NCBI GenBank assembly: GCA_905250125.1
Contig: CAJNOL010000599.1
Span: forward strand, 55,587-119,586
Origin: Rotaria sordida
Taxonomy: Eukaryota > Rotifera > Eurotatoria > Philodinida > Philodinidae
Direction: 5' to 3'
Length of the DNA stretch: 64,000 bases
Position 1 is the first letter of the stretch; each line of letters begins with the position of its first letter. The notes under the pieces are model-generated. The model saw nothing but the letters and a program-made list of their open reading frames with translations. It did no database searches and was not told the origin of the DNA. Positions 11,139-22,260 of this stretch are shown in pieces. The position numbers were made by a program, and so were the translations under genes.

Positions 11139-14100
11139 ATGGATACTGAAAATACAACTGATGAACGGAATCAATCAATATCAAAAGGAACAATAACAAC
11201 AAAATTACGTATGAAAGAACGTAGTCGTTCACAAACCATACCTACAAATACAGATATAAATGATCCGGAGAATTTAGATTATGAAGATATTGATGATAAT
11301 CATTCACCAGGTAAATTAGAAGATAGTCATGAATTAGAACAAATAAATAATCCGGTGAACAATATAAATGATGAAATAAAAACATCAATAAATAATCAAG
11401 TAAAAAAAAAACAAATTAATTAAAACTTTTTTTTTTACAAAAGATTTTATTCTTAATTTTATAGGATGAAGAAGATAAAACATTAAATAAACCGCAAGAA
11501 ATAAATAATAATACTTCATCATCAATAATAAATAATCCAGAAACAGCAAGTGATGAAGGAGAACTGGTAAGTTAAATTTCTATTATCTTGTTTTTTTTTT
11601 TGTTTTTAATTACTAATAATTTTAAATTAATGAATTTCTTTTTTTTTTTTTTCTAAAAAGGATGAAGCTGATTTAGAAGATGGTGAAATTCATGATCCAA
11701 GTGCATCAAAAAATCGAACATCAATTTCTGATGATCAAACATTAGAACAAAATCGTAATCGAATAAATACCAATATATCACCATCACCGCAAGCTAAAGT
11801 TCATTGTCGATTTTTTCTTCAAGGTCGTTGTCATTGGGGACCTAATTGTAAATTTATCCATCCAAATAATGATTTAACAAAAAGTATATGAAAAAAAAAT
11901 TTTTTTTTTGTTTTAGGATAAAATTTTTTTAATCATATTTTTATTTAGATTCAAGTGGACCACCTGTTGATAGTTTAGTATCAACAAATAATGAAATTTC
12001 ATCATCAACACCAACTGGTATTCCTATACCACAAACAACAACAACACCGAATTCATGGATCTCACCACAAGCAACAACTGCTGTAAGGATGTTTTTTTTT
12101 TGTTTTGGAAATAAAACAAATAATGTTGTTATCAAAAAAAGTTTTGTTGATACGAGAAGACAATCAAAAGAAAATTTCAGAGTGCGAGATTCATATACCT
12201 TGTTATCGATAAGAGTTGTTAACTCGTAAGATAATCATATTGAATCTATTGTTCACTAAATTATAGTATATCAATCCTTAAGTGAATAGTAGATATAGTC
12301 AAGACTGCAGACAAAAAAACCAGTTGTAATCATATCTATTGAATAGAGCTGTACCGAACTAAGGTTTTTTTTTGGTTCCGATTATGACCTCGGTAAATGT
12401 AAATATCTTAAATAATTCTTCGATACTTGTTTTTTTTTTACTTAGTCAATAGCTTACACTTTATTTGAGTTATCTCTTTTGAATTATGTTCTGATTAATA
12501 AGATAATTGGTTTAAAGTTATAGAATATTTTAATTATAATCTTTAGTTTTGGTTGAGACAATTTTTTTTTCTCATAGTCTCAGCAAATCTTCAAATTTTG
12601 CTCTCGTACAACCTTATTATTGAATATTCATATAGATCTGTATTTTTCGAAGAATAAAATTTTTATTTTATTTTTTTAGACATCTCAATTTTTTCCTAAT
12701 CCGGTTCTTCGTGGTCCAACACAGCCATCTGGTATACCATTAGTACCACCTACTGGTGCAGAATCAGCATGGGAACGTGGATTACGTTCAGCTAAAACAG
12801 TTTGCATTTGAATATTTATTCTAATATTTAAATTTATTTTGTTTTATATTTAGCTTCGTGAACAATCCATGCGGCGTAAACAACAAGATAAAGATTTTAA
12901 TGATAAAAAATTTAATTTAACTATACGTGATGCACTTGATGACAAAGATGGAGATGATAATATTTTAAATATTGATCGGTAAAAGATTGTTTTTTTTTGC
13001 ATATTTATTTTCTCTTAATAAATAATTCTTATTTTAGAGCATCTTCAATTGATTATGATCTGAATAATTTGTCTGGATCAAATTATACTGATCAACGTAA
13101 CTATCCTGATCGATATCATCCATATATATATACAGGTTCATCTGCTAATCCTCATTACAATAATAATAATAATAATAATAATCATCATCATCGAATGAAT
13201 AATAATAATTCTCGTAATAATAATAACAATAATAATAATAATACTAATACATTAGCAACAAATAATCATTCTGATCGTCGTTCACGTCATTCAGAGGATT
13301 ACATCGATGCACGAAATGATAATCGAAATCGAAAAGAAAATTTATCAACAAAACATAGGTAAGAAGTTTATTGAATAAACAAAAGAAAAAAGAAAATTAT
13401 CTTTAATATTTCCTTTTTTTTTTTTTAATAGCAAGACAACTTCAAAAAAAGATGATTCATCAGCATCAACATCATATAAACGAAATTTATCTCAACAACA
13501 GTATACATCCGGTTCACATCATAATAATGATGCGCAATTACATTTTAATCCATATGGCGGTCGACGAGGAGATGATTGGCAAGATCCATGGGATAGGTAT
13601 TTCATTTTGTTTTTTTGTGGAAGTATTTAATAGAATAATGTAAAGAAAAAGAAAGTTTTTTAGTTACAGATTAAAGTTGATTTAATCTTTTCAAAACTTC
13701 GACTATTGTCAGCATCATAATTAAAGAGTATTGACTTTAAACTCAATAACTCGACAATGGAACATCGTTTTCATACAATTGTTTTCGAATGTTTTGTGAA
13801 AACAGACATAACTTGGCATTGGAGACAGGAGACGTCACGTTCCTGTGCATAGATGATGGATGTTAAAATAATTTTGTCTTATATAATATCAGACAAAAAG
13901 ATATTCAGAGTCCTCATATTTCGATTGCCGAGAACCGCAGGTCATTAACTGTTACCATTGTCGAATTACAAAAGTTTAAACATACATTCCTCTTTGATTC
14001 TTATGCGGATATTAGTTCTTTTTTTGCCCATCATACAAAACTAATGTCCTGTACTTGGTATTTTGCCAGATGTGAATAAATACTAAATAAAAATTTTGTA

Positions 14101-17100
14101 TCAAGACTAATGCGGAAAGATTACCAAAGTGATGAATCGCTTTGAAGCTGAAACTATATTCAATCGAGAGGATCTAATGAGTAAGATTCGAGCAGCTGGG
14201 CTTTTCTTACTACGATATCGAATTTTTTTGTGAGTTTTTCATACTTTTGCATTTCGACCTGAAACTTTGCTCATATAAAGGCAATGATTAGACTAGCTGA
14301 TAGAAAAAATTTCAGAATTTTTTGACCAAATCTCTCCGAGATACTTTTTAGAAAAATCATGGCAAAACGTCTATATTTTAAAAAATTCATATCTTGAAAA
14401 GACTTGGTGAAAAAAAACTCTGAAATATTTTCTATCGACTATTCTAATCAATGTCTTTATGTGGGACAAGTTTCAGATCAAAGCTTAAAAGTATAAAAAA
14501 ACTAGAGCTCTACAGAAAAAATTCAATATCTCAATAACAAAGGCCCAATTGATGAAATCACTCGAACGTATTTAATTACTCACTAGATCCTATCAATTAA
14601 ATATAGTTCAGCTTAGAAGCGACTTATCACTTGGGAATCTTCTTTCGTTAATCTTGATGCAAAATTTTTGTTTAGTCTTGATTCACACCCAACACTGAAC
14701 ACTATACTAAATAAAAATATAGTACTCTCAGGATAGAAATACTCGAATAGATACATTTACTTCTTTAGAATTCAATTAATATTTTCTATACTTTTCTTAG
14801 ATCAAGAAATCACGGTAGTGGTAATCGTCGTTCATCAGGTGGTGGTCGAGGACCATCCTATTCATCATCATCGGCTACATCATCTAGGTAATGATATTAG
14901 TTTTTTTCTTTGTCAGAAATTTTATTATTTCTCAAATATCTTATGGAAAATTTATATTTTTTTTTTTGGTTTAGTTCATCTCGATCATCTCATTCACGTT
15001 CTCATTCAACTTCATCATCAAGTCGATCAAGGCAAGTGTAATAGCTTATTTAGAAATGCTCGTTTAATTCTTGCATGATTATATACATATAAATTTTTTT
15101 TTTTTTGCATATAATTTATTTTTACATTTGAGTTACGGTTTAGATCGAGATCAAGAAGTAGACCAAAACGTCGTTCACCATCTGTAACACGTGCAACAAA
15201 ACCAACATCAACAGCAAAATCATCCGAGTACTTTAGTTTATTTGTTCTTTTTATTTTAATTTTATAAGAAAACAAAAAACATTAATTAAATTCTAAATAA
15301 TATTTTTTTTCCAAATAGAACGGTTAAAAATGGTAATGAAAAAAAATCAAATAGTAATAAAAAATTAGCATCATCACCAATAATAACAACAAATAAATTT
15401 CTTCCTGGTCGACAAATATCAAGTCATACATTAAAAAAAGCAGAAAAAAGTAGTAATAGTAGTAATGCAATGATTACTAATCATTTAAAAGATCAACATG
15501 GAAAAGATTCGGATATAAATGTAAAAAAACCAATAAAAAAAGAAAATATTAGGTATAAGAAAATATTTAAAAACAAAAAAAAAAGAAAAAATTTTTATTT
15601 TAATTTAGTCGATCGGATAGTACAAGTTCATCATCATCATCAGATAGTGATACTAATCGAATAACACATCGATCGTCTAGTTCATCATCGGATAGTTCAA
15701 GTTCAGAGAATGATATACGAACATCAACAAAAACAAAAACAGGTAGAATTTTATTCATATAAATCTTTAATATTTCAAATAATCTATGACACAATCGACA
15801 ATTACTGTTTCAAAAACTGTAATTATAAGTACAAAAGTTTTAAAACCTATCAATCCAAGATAAACAAAACTGATGAGGACATCGTTCCAAGTGTCAAATC
15901 AATTTTCGACGGAGATAATGTTTATTTAATGAGCAGTAGAAAAGTCTAGAATGGTTTGGCTTTTCAAGCCTTCATTTTTGAGATATCGAAATTTTACTTA
16001 GTTTTTTTTTCAATACAAAGCTGTGGTTTCTTTCGCAGATCACGTTAAAAAATTGAGTTTCAACTTCAAATTTTGCACAAACAAAGTTCTTAATGAAATT
16101 AATTGATTGTGCAACTAGTATTTCCTTTCTGAAGATGTAAATATATGAACAAAAATTTGCTGCTACACATAGAAGAATTTCGAATATTGAATATCTCAGG
16201 ATAGAAGATACTAGAAAGTTCCAACTTCCCCAGTGAACTAATATCAGTAAGAATTTTGTTCATGTAAAGTTTGAAGTCAAAAGTCGATTTTGCACGTGAC
16301 ATAAGAGGGACTGCAGTCTTTTGTTGAAAAACTCACTAAAATTTCAATACCTCGGCAATGAAGGTTTGGAAAATCAAACCATTTTAAACTTTTCTATTAC
16401 TCATCAAATGAACATCATCTCAGTCAGAAAGCAATTTAACACCTAGAGAGGTTCCTTCTTGAGCTATTAAAAACTGTCTCGCATTTTGCAACAATCTACA
16501 GACAGTTGTTCAATCTTACCTCAGAAGGAAATTCTACTTTTGCCTCGAACTACTTATCTTCAAGTGACGTGAATATTTTGTGTCAAGTTTTTCATGACAT
16601 AGATGATATCAACTAATATGCTGTTTTATGGCAGCTTTTTGTAACTTTATTTAGACACATTAATGAAAAGATTTCTTAGTCACAAATATGTCGCTATATA
16701 CAGACTAGGATTAAAAGAGAATATTGTAACATCAATAACAGACTTCAAGCTATAGGATAGGTCTAGCTGAATCTATAGACAGTAGTGGTGGGGGCTCAGT
16801 CCTTCCTAGACGGCTTTGAGCTTTCCTAAAACCTTTTTTTTGATTCCGTCATTACTAGAAATCATTTAACAGTTATATCTAACAAACATATCATTTTACT
16901 GGAAGTTTTATTCTGCTCATATAGGCATTATAAATACACGGACGATAACAGATAAGAAGTTAAAACATTGATTAGTTTGTATGAAATTTAAGATTATGTA
17001 TCAAACAGTTCTATACTGAATTTCAATAGCTAGAATTTTTGGAAAGATTCTAATTTTGTATTAGTTGTTTATTTGAATAAATCTTTTTAAAAAATTTTTT

Positions 17101-17717
17101 AATGTATTTTAATATTTTCTTTTTGCTTAGCTTCTGGTGGAAGTAAAACAACAGCCGGTAGTAGTGGTAGTCATTCAACAAAATCAATTAATCGACAATT
17201 ATCTTCAGCATCAGGTGGTGGTGGTAGTAAAAATACAAATACAAAATCAAAAAATGATTCTATAAATCGTGAATCATTAAAAAATAAAGAATCATCATTA
17301 ACATCTGCTAAAGTAAATCAATTGGTTTTTTTCTGTGTTAAATTTTTTTTATAAATATTTTCTATTTATTATAAAGAAACGACGTGATACATCATCATCA
17401 ACAGGTTCAACCAGTGCAGCAAAAAAGACAAAATTAAATAGTATAAATACATAATTCATATTATATAAAAATTAAAGTTTTTTTTTTTTTATTTCATTTT
17501 AGTGGATTCTCATAAATCATCAACTGATGCAAATAATACAGAAAATTCTGATTCTTGTTTGTATTTTTATTCAAAAAAAAAAAATTTTTTTTTTTGTTAA
17601 ATTGTGTTTTTTGTTTTTTTTCGTTTAGGTAAAAAGAAAGAAAAACAAAAAATATTAAAAAAATTACAAGAAGTAGAAAAACTTATAAATCAACGATCGA
17701 CAAAAACGTCATCTTGA
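11139..17717 (+). CDS. ZC3H18: ZC3H18 homologue (CCCH zinc-finger RNA-processing factor)
   Basis: Seventeen exons join in frame to 811 residues: 11139-11399, 11465-11566, 11661-11883, 11949-12082, 12680-12799, 12854-12978, 13038-13358, 13432-13596, 14801-14887, 14975-15031, 15144-15227, 15319-15552, 15609-15742, 17131-17312, 17377-17440, 17503-17556, 17629-17717. Residues about 170-188 form one C-x7-C-x5-C-x3-H finger (CRFFLQGRCHWGPNCKFIH), very close to the vertebrate ZC3H18 finger. Residues about 268-276 read ESAWERGLR, a ZC3H18 hallmark. The C-terminus KKEKQKILKKLQEVEKLI matches the family's terminal helix. Between lie Asn-rich, Ser/Arg-rich and SR-like low-complexity stretches. In the known family the protein bridges the nuclear cap-binding complex to the NEXT/exosome machinery. 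Intron 10 uses a GC donor (AAG|GCAAGT). Introns 4, 8 and 13 are long (597, 1204, 1388 nt); 8 and 13 carry repeat elements, the other introns are 54-112 nt. Confidence 0.93.
13158..13245 (+). repeat. Coding (AAT)n / CAT trinucleotide repeat
   Basis: A run of AAT codons followed by CAT codons and then more AAT lies in exon 7 of ZC3H18 and gives an Asn/His-rich tract. It is in frame, low complexity and likely length-variable. Confidence 0.8.
13720..13975. mobile_element. MITE fragment of the AAGACAAAAT family in ZC3H18 intron 8
   Basis: The segment around 13850-13945 (TTAAAATAATTTTGTCTTA and flanks) is the reverse complement of sequence at about 22787-22852 downstream of the Fe-S gene, in the same order. 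It continues through a CTTTTTGTCT block to a GCAATCGAAA/TTTCGATTGC block. An inverted CTCGACAATGG / CCATTGTCGAATTAC pair (about 13760 and 13965) suggests the element ends. Non-coding; the ends are approximate. Confidence 0.55.
14040..14715. mobile_element. Foldback element A (about 670-bp near-palindrome) in ZC3H18 intron 8
   Basis: The left half (about 14050-14365) is an imperfect reverse complement of the right half (about 14366-14710) over essentially the whole length. Examples are CTGAAACTTTGCTCATATAA on the left against the complement of TTTATGTGGGACAAGTTTCAG on the right, and TATCAAGACTAATG against CATCAAGATTAACG. By eye identity is around 75-80 percent with small indels, and the centre falls near 14365 with almost no loop. 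It carries no coding frame. It fits a foldback-type non-autonomous DNA element. Exact termini and target duplication were not resolved. Confidence 0.75.
15855..16470. mobile_element. Foldback element B in ZC3H18 intron 13
   Basis: Inverted arms of about 300 bp: GAGCAGTAGAAAAGTCTAG (15931 onward) is matched on the other strand by GAGTAATAGAAAAGTTTAA (ending near 16407). The pairing continues inward through GATATCGAAATTTTA / GGTATTGAAATTTTA and CTTCAAATTTTGC / CTTCAAACTTTAC. It shares the TTCAACTTCAAATTTTGC core with elements A and C. The ends are approximate. Confidence 0.72.
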
Positions 17718-20016
17718 CTTAATTAATACATAAAAAAAAAATAGAACTTAATTGTAAATTTCTTTTCTCTTTTTTTTTTTTTCATTGTTCGAGCCTTTGT
17801 GTGTGTGCGTGTGTGGATAGTCTCCTCTATGTATATGCATATTAGAAAAACAAAAAAACAAATATATTTGTGTGTATTCATGTTTATTCTACATTCATTG
17901 ATTGAAAAAAAAAAGCAAAGTATAGCCGTGTTCGTGAAATGTGGATTTAGTATATCTGTTGTTGTTCTTCTTCTTTCTTTTTTTTTTCTTTTTCTTTTAT
18001 GATTTCATACGGTTATTTTTATGCAATGACAATAGAAGGAGACAAAAAAAAGCATTATCGATCATATATTCTTCAGATTGATTTTCATACAAGAAAGTGA
18101 AATTTCGAATTATGTTATATTTAATTGAAGAACAAGATTTGCATTGTTTTATAACATGAGTTCATAATCTATTTTCTCATCAAGGACAAGTCGAAGAAAA
18201 AATTCTAATATATTTTATTCTTTTACATATTCAAGATGGAATTCAGACAAATACATTATATTATTAATCTGATAGGAAATAATAACAGGTTTTGTTTGTT
18301 AAATAATATCAGTAAAAACTAAAAACAATTAAATAATAGTAAGAATTTGTTTTTTCTTATTTAACTTAACAATTTTTTTATGAAATTACTGATACATATT
18401 AGCTTAATATCTTTCTGACAATGGATATTTTTCGAAATATATTCTAAAATATAGATAGAATGTTTAATGTTATTGGTGTTAGTCAATATTATCTGTTGAA
18501 ATGAAATATTTTCTCGTGTACCATTTAATTAAGGCAATTTGTTTTTTTCTTTGAGTTCTATATTATACAGATCACGAATTGGGAAAGGATAAAAATATTA
18601 TTGAAAAAAAAAATCGTACTGAAATTTCAAGATTTTAAAGAGATATTAGAATGATAATCTTCACTAATGATAGAGAACAAATAATAATAAAAAGAAATTC
18701 AAATGATTATTTATTTGTTTTATTGAATCAAGAGAGTTTTCTCAAATCGATTCATAAGATTAATATATTGTATTTATTCAGCTGGCATTATAAATTGGAT
18801 TGTTTTATAAAATGAAAATGTATAGTTCCTCAAATAATCTTTTTTCTCTTTTATTCATCATACAATTTTGTAAGACTTCATTAAAAAAATTATCATTAAA
18901 TGTACACTAATCGTAAGAAGTTCCATTACTGGGTAAAATGTACATCAACTTTTGTTTCTTTTGTTGACTACGAGTATAACTCGGCAAGCTCTGATCGCAA
19001 GTACTAATTCAAGGTAGATCCGTCTTATTGTAACGAATTTATGACAAAAGCACTCTTTTCTTTTCGCGAAGACCTTTAAAGAGCTCTTTTGATGCGTTAT
19101 CATTCATTTTCTTATTAACAAATAAAGCTTTACATGTCTATATTATATCATAGATAGGATGCGACAATCGAGTGTCATTGTGAAATATGAGAAAGTCTCT
19201 ATTGTCTAGGACACTTTTGTCACGGATCTTTTCTCTGTCGTTGGCTAAAAATTTCAAGACGAATGGATGAAACTAGCTGAAGTTATGCATCTCTCTTCAA
19301 CGAGTCACAGTAACTCTTATGTCGAGACTACTCAAATATTACTTCATAAATCAAGAAAAGTAAAATCGTTTGAGATGAGATTTTATTCATGATAGAGGCA
19401 GCATTAAGCTTTTGAATAAGGGATCAAAAACTATGAGATTCTTTTTCCAATACTGAAATATCGTCATTTGAAGAAAAATTCTATGTTGACATTCTAGCTC
19501 TTCCAAATGAAAGCCGACCAAATCCTTCTTGCATACAGGATTCAATTTATTTTATTTCTGATCAAAATATGATACTAAAGATCTCAAGTTTAGGTACTTT
19601 TCCATTAGTAGTGAGACTTTTTTGCGACTATAATATGCGCTGGTGAATCTGATGATCGCGTGCAGTAAGAATTTTAGAACAACTCACAAAATAAACCATT
19701 CATTCATTTGGTATTTTATATCATGAAGAGATTAGCGTTTTTGTTGTACAATATAAGGTTCTTGAGGGCAATAAAAGATTTTCATGACTGAGAAATGTGA
19801 ATAATTTACTTTATATAGGTTGAATATAAAAAAATAATAATTATTAACAATAAATTCTCTAATTAATTTTTAGATTAATGTTTTTCTATTCGAGATTAAT
19901 TTCCATAAATTTTATAGGAAAAAAGAATTTTTTACATTTAATAAGAAATTCAACAATTGGTATCTTAACAAAAAAAAAAATATTTTATTCATGAAAGACT
20001 TATTTTTATTTTTTAG
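17718..20016. other. Spacer between ZC3H18 and the Fe-S gene
   Basis: It begins with T-rich 3' flank of ZC3H18. The rest, 18000-19980, is AT-rich and shows no recognisable exon. It should contain the missing first exon and promoter of the Apd1-like gene, which I could not place. Confidence 0.4.
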
Positions 20017-22260
20017 AATCTACTCGTTTCGATGAATGTACAGGTTGTGAAATACCTTGTAAAGAACATATTTCTTATCCACCTGAAATACTTAAAAGAA
20101 TTGATCAAAGTAATATGAGTAATTCTGTTGAAAAACATTGTCGTCATTTATGTATTGGACAATCTATTTTACCTTCTCAATGGCCAAAAGATGTTAAAGA
20201 TTTACAAGGAAATTATATAAAAGAATTAACAAAAATTTTACATGAAAATAAAGATTCTATTGGATATTCAATTAAAGTAACATCAACATCGATAATATCA
20301 AAAAATAATTCAGAACAAATAGCTGATTGGTATTTATTTCCTGATCAAATTAAATTATATAATGTTCATATGAAACAAGTAAAAGATATTGTACAAAAAT
20401 TATTCATTAATGATGAATCAATTATTAAAATAAAAGATACAACAAAAACAATTGAAGAACAACTTAAACAAAATAATCATTTGCCTATATTTTATGAAAA
20501 TATTATATGTGAAAAATTACATGGCCTTTGGATACTTGTTTGTTGTCATTATCAACGTGATCAACGATGTGGTATGTTAAAATTATTTTATTCATGTAAC
20601 ATTCAAATTTGAAGTTTTAATGATGTAAAATTATGATGAAGTAGAGTAATCAAGTTTGTTTCAACACGTATGAGGAAAATCCTCCAACTATTCAATCGAG
20701 ACTATGTGCATTATATAGATCTAAATGAGCTATGAATACCTTGAAAAGAGTTCGGACCCTTACCTTATTACTATAGAGACACTGCACTTACTTCGCAGTA
20801 TTTTTTATATGAATGTTGTAGTAACGGAAAAACTGATTTTCGAATTTCGACTTGAAACTTTGCATAAGGATAGGTCTTGATGAGAGTAGTTTCATGTCTG
20901 TTGATTTGCTTCTATCCTGACATAAGAACATCAATTTTGCTGGTTTATATGTGTGATGTAAAAGACATGTTATTACCATAGTTCTACCTTAGGATAGGAA
21001 CAGTGACAAGATCTGAAACATTCACAAAAAACTTTCCTCATTAAGATCTGTCTCTATGCAAAATTTCAAGTCGAAATTCGAAAATCAGTTTTTCTGTTAC
21101 GGTGGTATCCATTTAAAAATACCATAAAAGTGCGGTATCTCTATAGCACTAAGCTTCTAGCAAGAACTCGTTTCAGAGTATTCATAGCTCATTTGGATCT
21201 ACATAATCCACATAGTCCTGACTCAAAAGCGATAGGACAAGTTGGACGACTTCCGTTGTTAGAGTTGTAACCGATAATGTTATCAGTCGGTTCGGTAGAC
21301 AATGTGTTCTTTATTTGCTTGTGTGGTTTTTTTTCTCCACAAATAATTATTTCGTACTTTAATTGATCATAGATTTATTTCTATTTTCTATAGCATACGT
21401 ATATTTCGTCAAGACAAAAAAAATAATATAGCGAATATAATGTGGAAAGCAGATTATGTATATAGTTAATTAATAATGATCATGTCTGATGAACATTGAA
21501 TTATTGTACAAAGCTTGTGTAGAATTTGTAATCTTATGAAGTTTTCTATTCACTGATAGATGCCAAGCAAGAGATCTCATAAATAAGTACTGAGTACAAC
21601 GGAACCGGAACTCTGAAATCACTAATATAGAATTTTGATTTAAAAATTATAATTTAAATAAAGATATATATCTAAAGAATTATGTTCTACGGAAATGAAT
21701 GCTTTTACGTGACAAAGAAAGCCATCAACTATGATAAACTCTATTGAAAAGTCTTCCCCTAGTTTCTATTTATATAATTTCATCAAAGTATTTTGTCAAA
21801 TAGTATTTTTTTTTCATTTATTTATATTAATTAAACAATTTAAATATCTATCTATTTGTTTTTCTATTTCTAGGAGTAATCGGACCAATTTTAGTTGATG
21901 AAATAGAAAAGTACATTCGTAAGACTAATCGTACTGATAATGTTCATTGTTTAAAAATAAGTCATATCGGTAAGTTCATCAAAAAGAATTTTCTTTTATA
22001 AATAAATAATTTCTTATAAGTCTTCTTCAACAATAAGTTTTCTATTTTCTTAAAAACTACCAAAATCGAAAATTTTTTGTTTATATTTAGGTGGACATAA
22101 ATTTGCTGGTAATGTCGTCATTTACCCATCGGGTACATGGTATGGTCGAGTATTGACATGTCATATTCCATTATTAATTGATGCTTATACATCATCATCA
22201 ACAACAGATTTAAAAAACAAATTAAAACCTCTTCTACGTGGACATTTAGAAACAATTTGA
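20017..22260 (+). CDS. Apd1/AIM32-type (sucrase/ferredoxin-like) [2Fe-2S] protein, 5' exon not found
   Basis: Three exons, 20017-20571, 21874-21969 and 22091-22260, encode 273 residues from the first visible codon. The frame enters at phase 1 after an AG, so at least one upstream exon exists; typical relatives start only a few residues earlier. The N-terminal CTGCEIPCKEHISYPPEI block, the later IADWYLFPDQI segment, QRCGVIGPIL across the first junction, and SHIGGHKFAGNVVIYPSGTW are all signatures of the thioredoxin-fold sucrase/ferredoxin-like family. Cysteines spaced nine apart (CCHYQRDQRC) and HIGGH match the Cys/Cys/His/His cluster ligands described for yeast Apd1. In that family they hold a redox-active [2Fe-2S] centre with two histidine ligands. 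The role in animals is unclear. The 1302-nt first visible intron is inflated by a foldback element; the second is 121 nt. Confidence 0.87.
20680..21250. mobile_element. Foldback element C in the Fe-S gene intron
   Basis: The arms are about 260 bp. CTGATTTTCGAATTTCGACT near 20832 is repeated exactly, inverted, near 21095. Outward, GAGCTATGAATAC and GACTATGTGNATTAT also recur inverted. By eye identity is about 85 percent, the highest of the three related foldbacks, so it may be the youngest. The core TTTCGACTTGAAACTTTGC is shared with element A. Confidence 0.8.

Noticed and set aside
17799-18002. 67-codon frame after ZC3H18
   Set aside because: Arises from GT- and T-rich 3' flank; the translation is low complexity.
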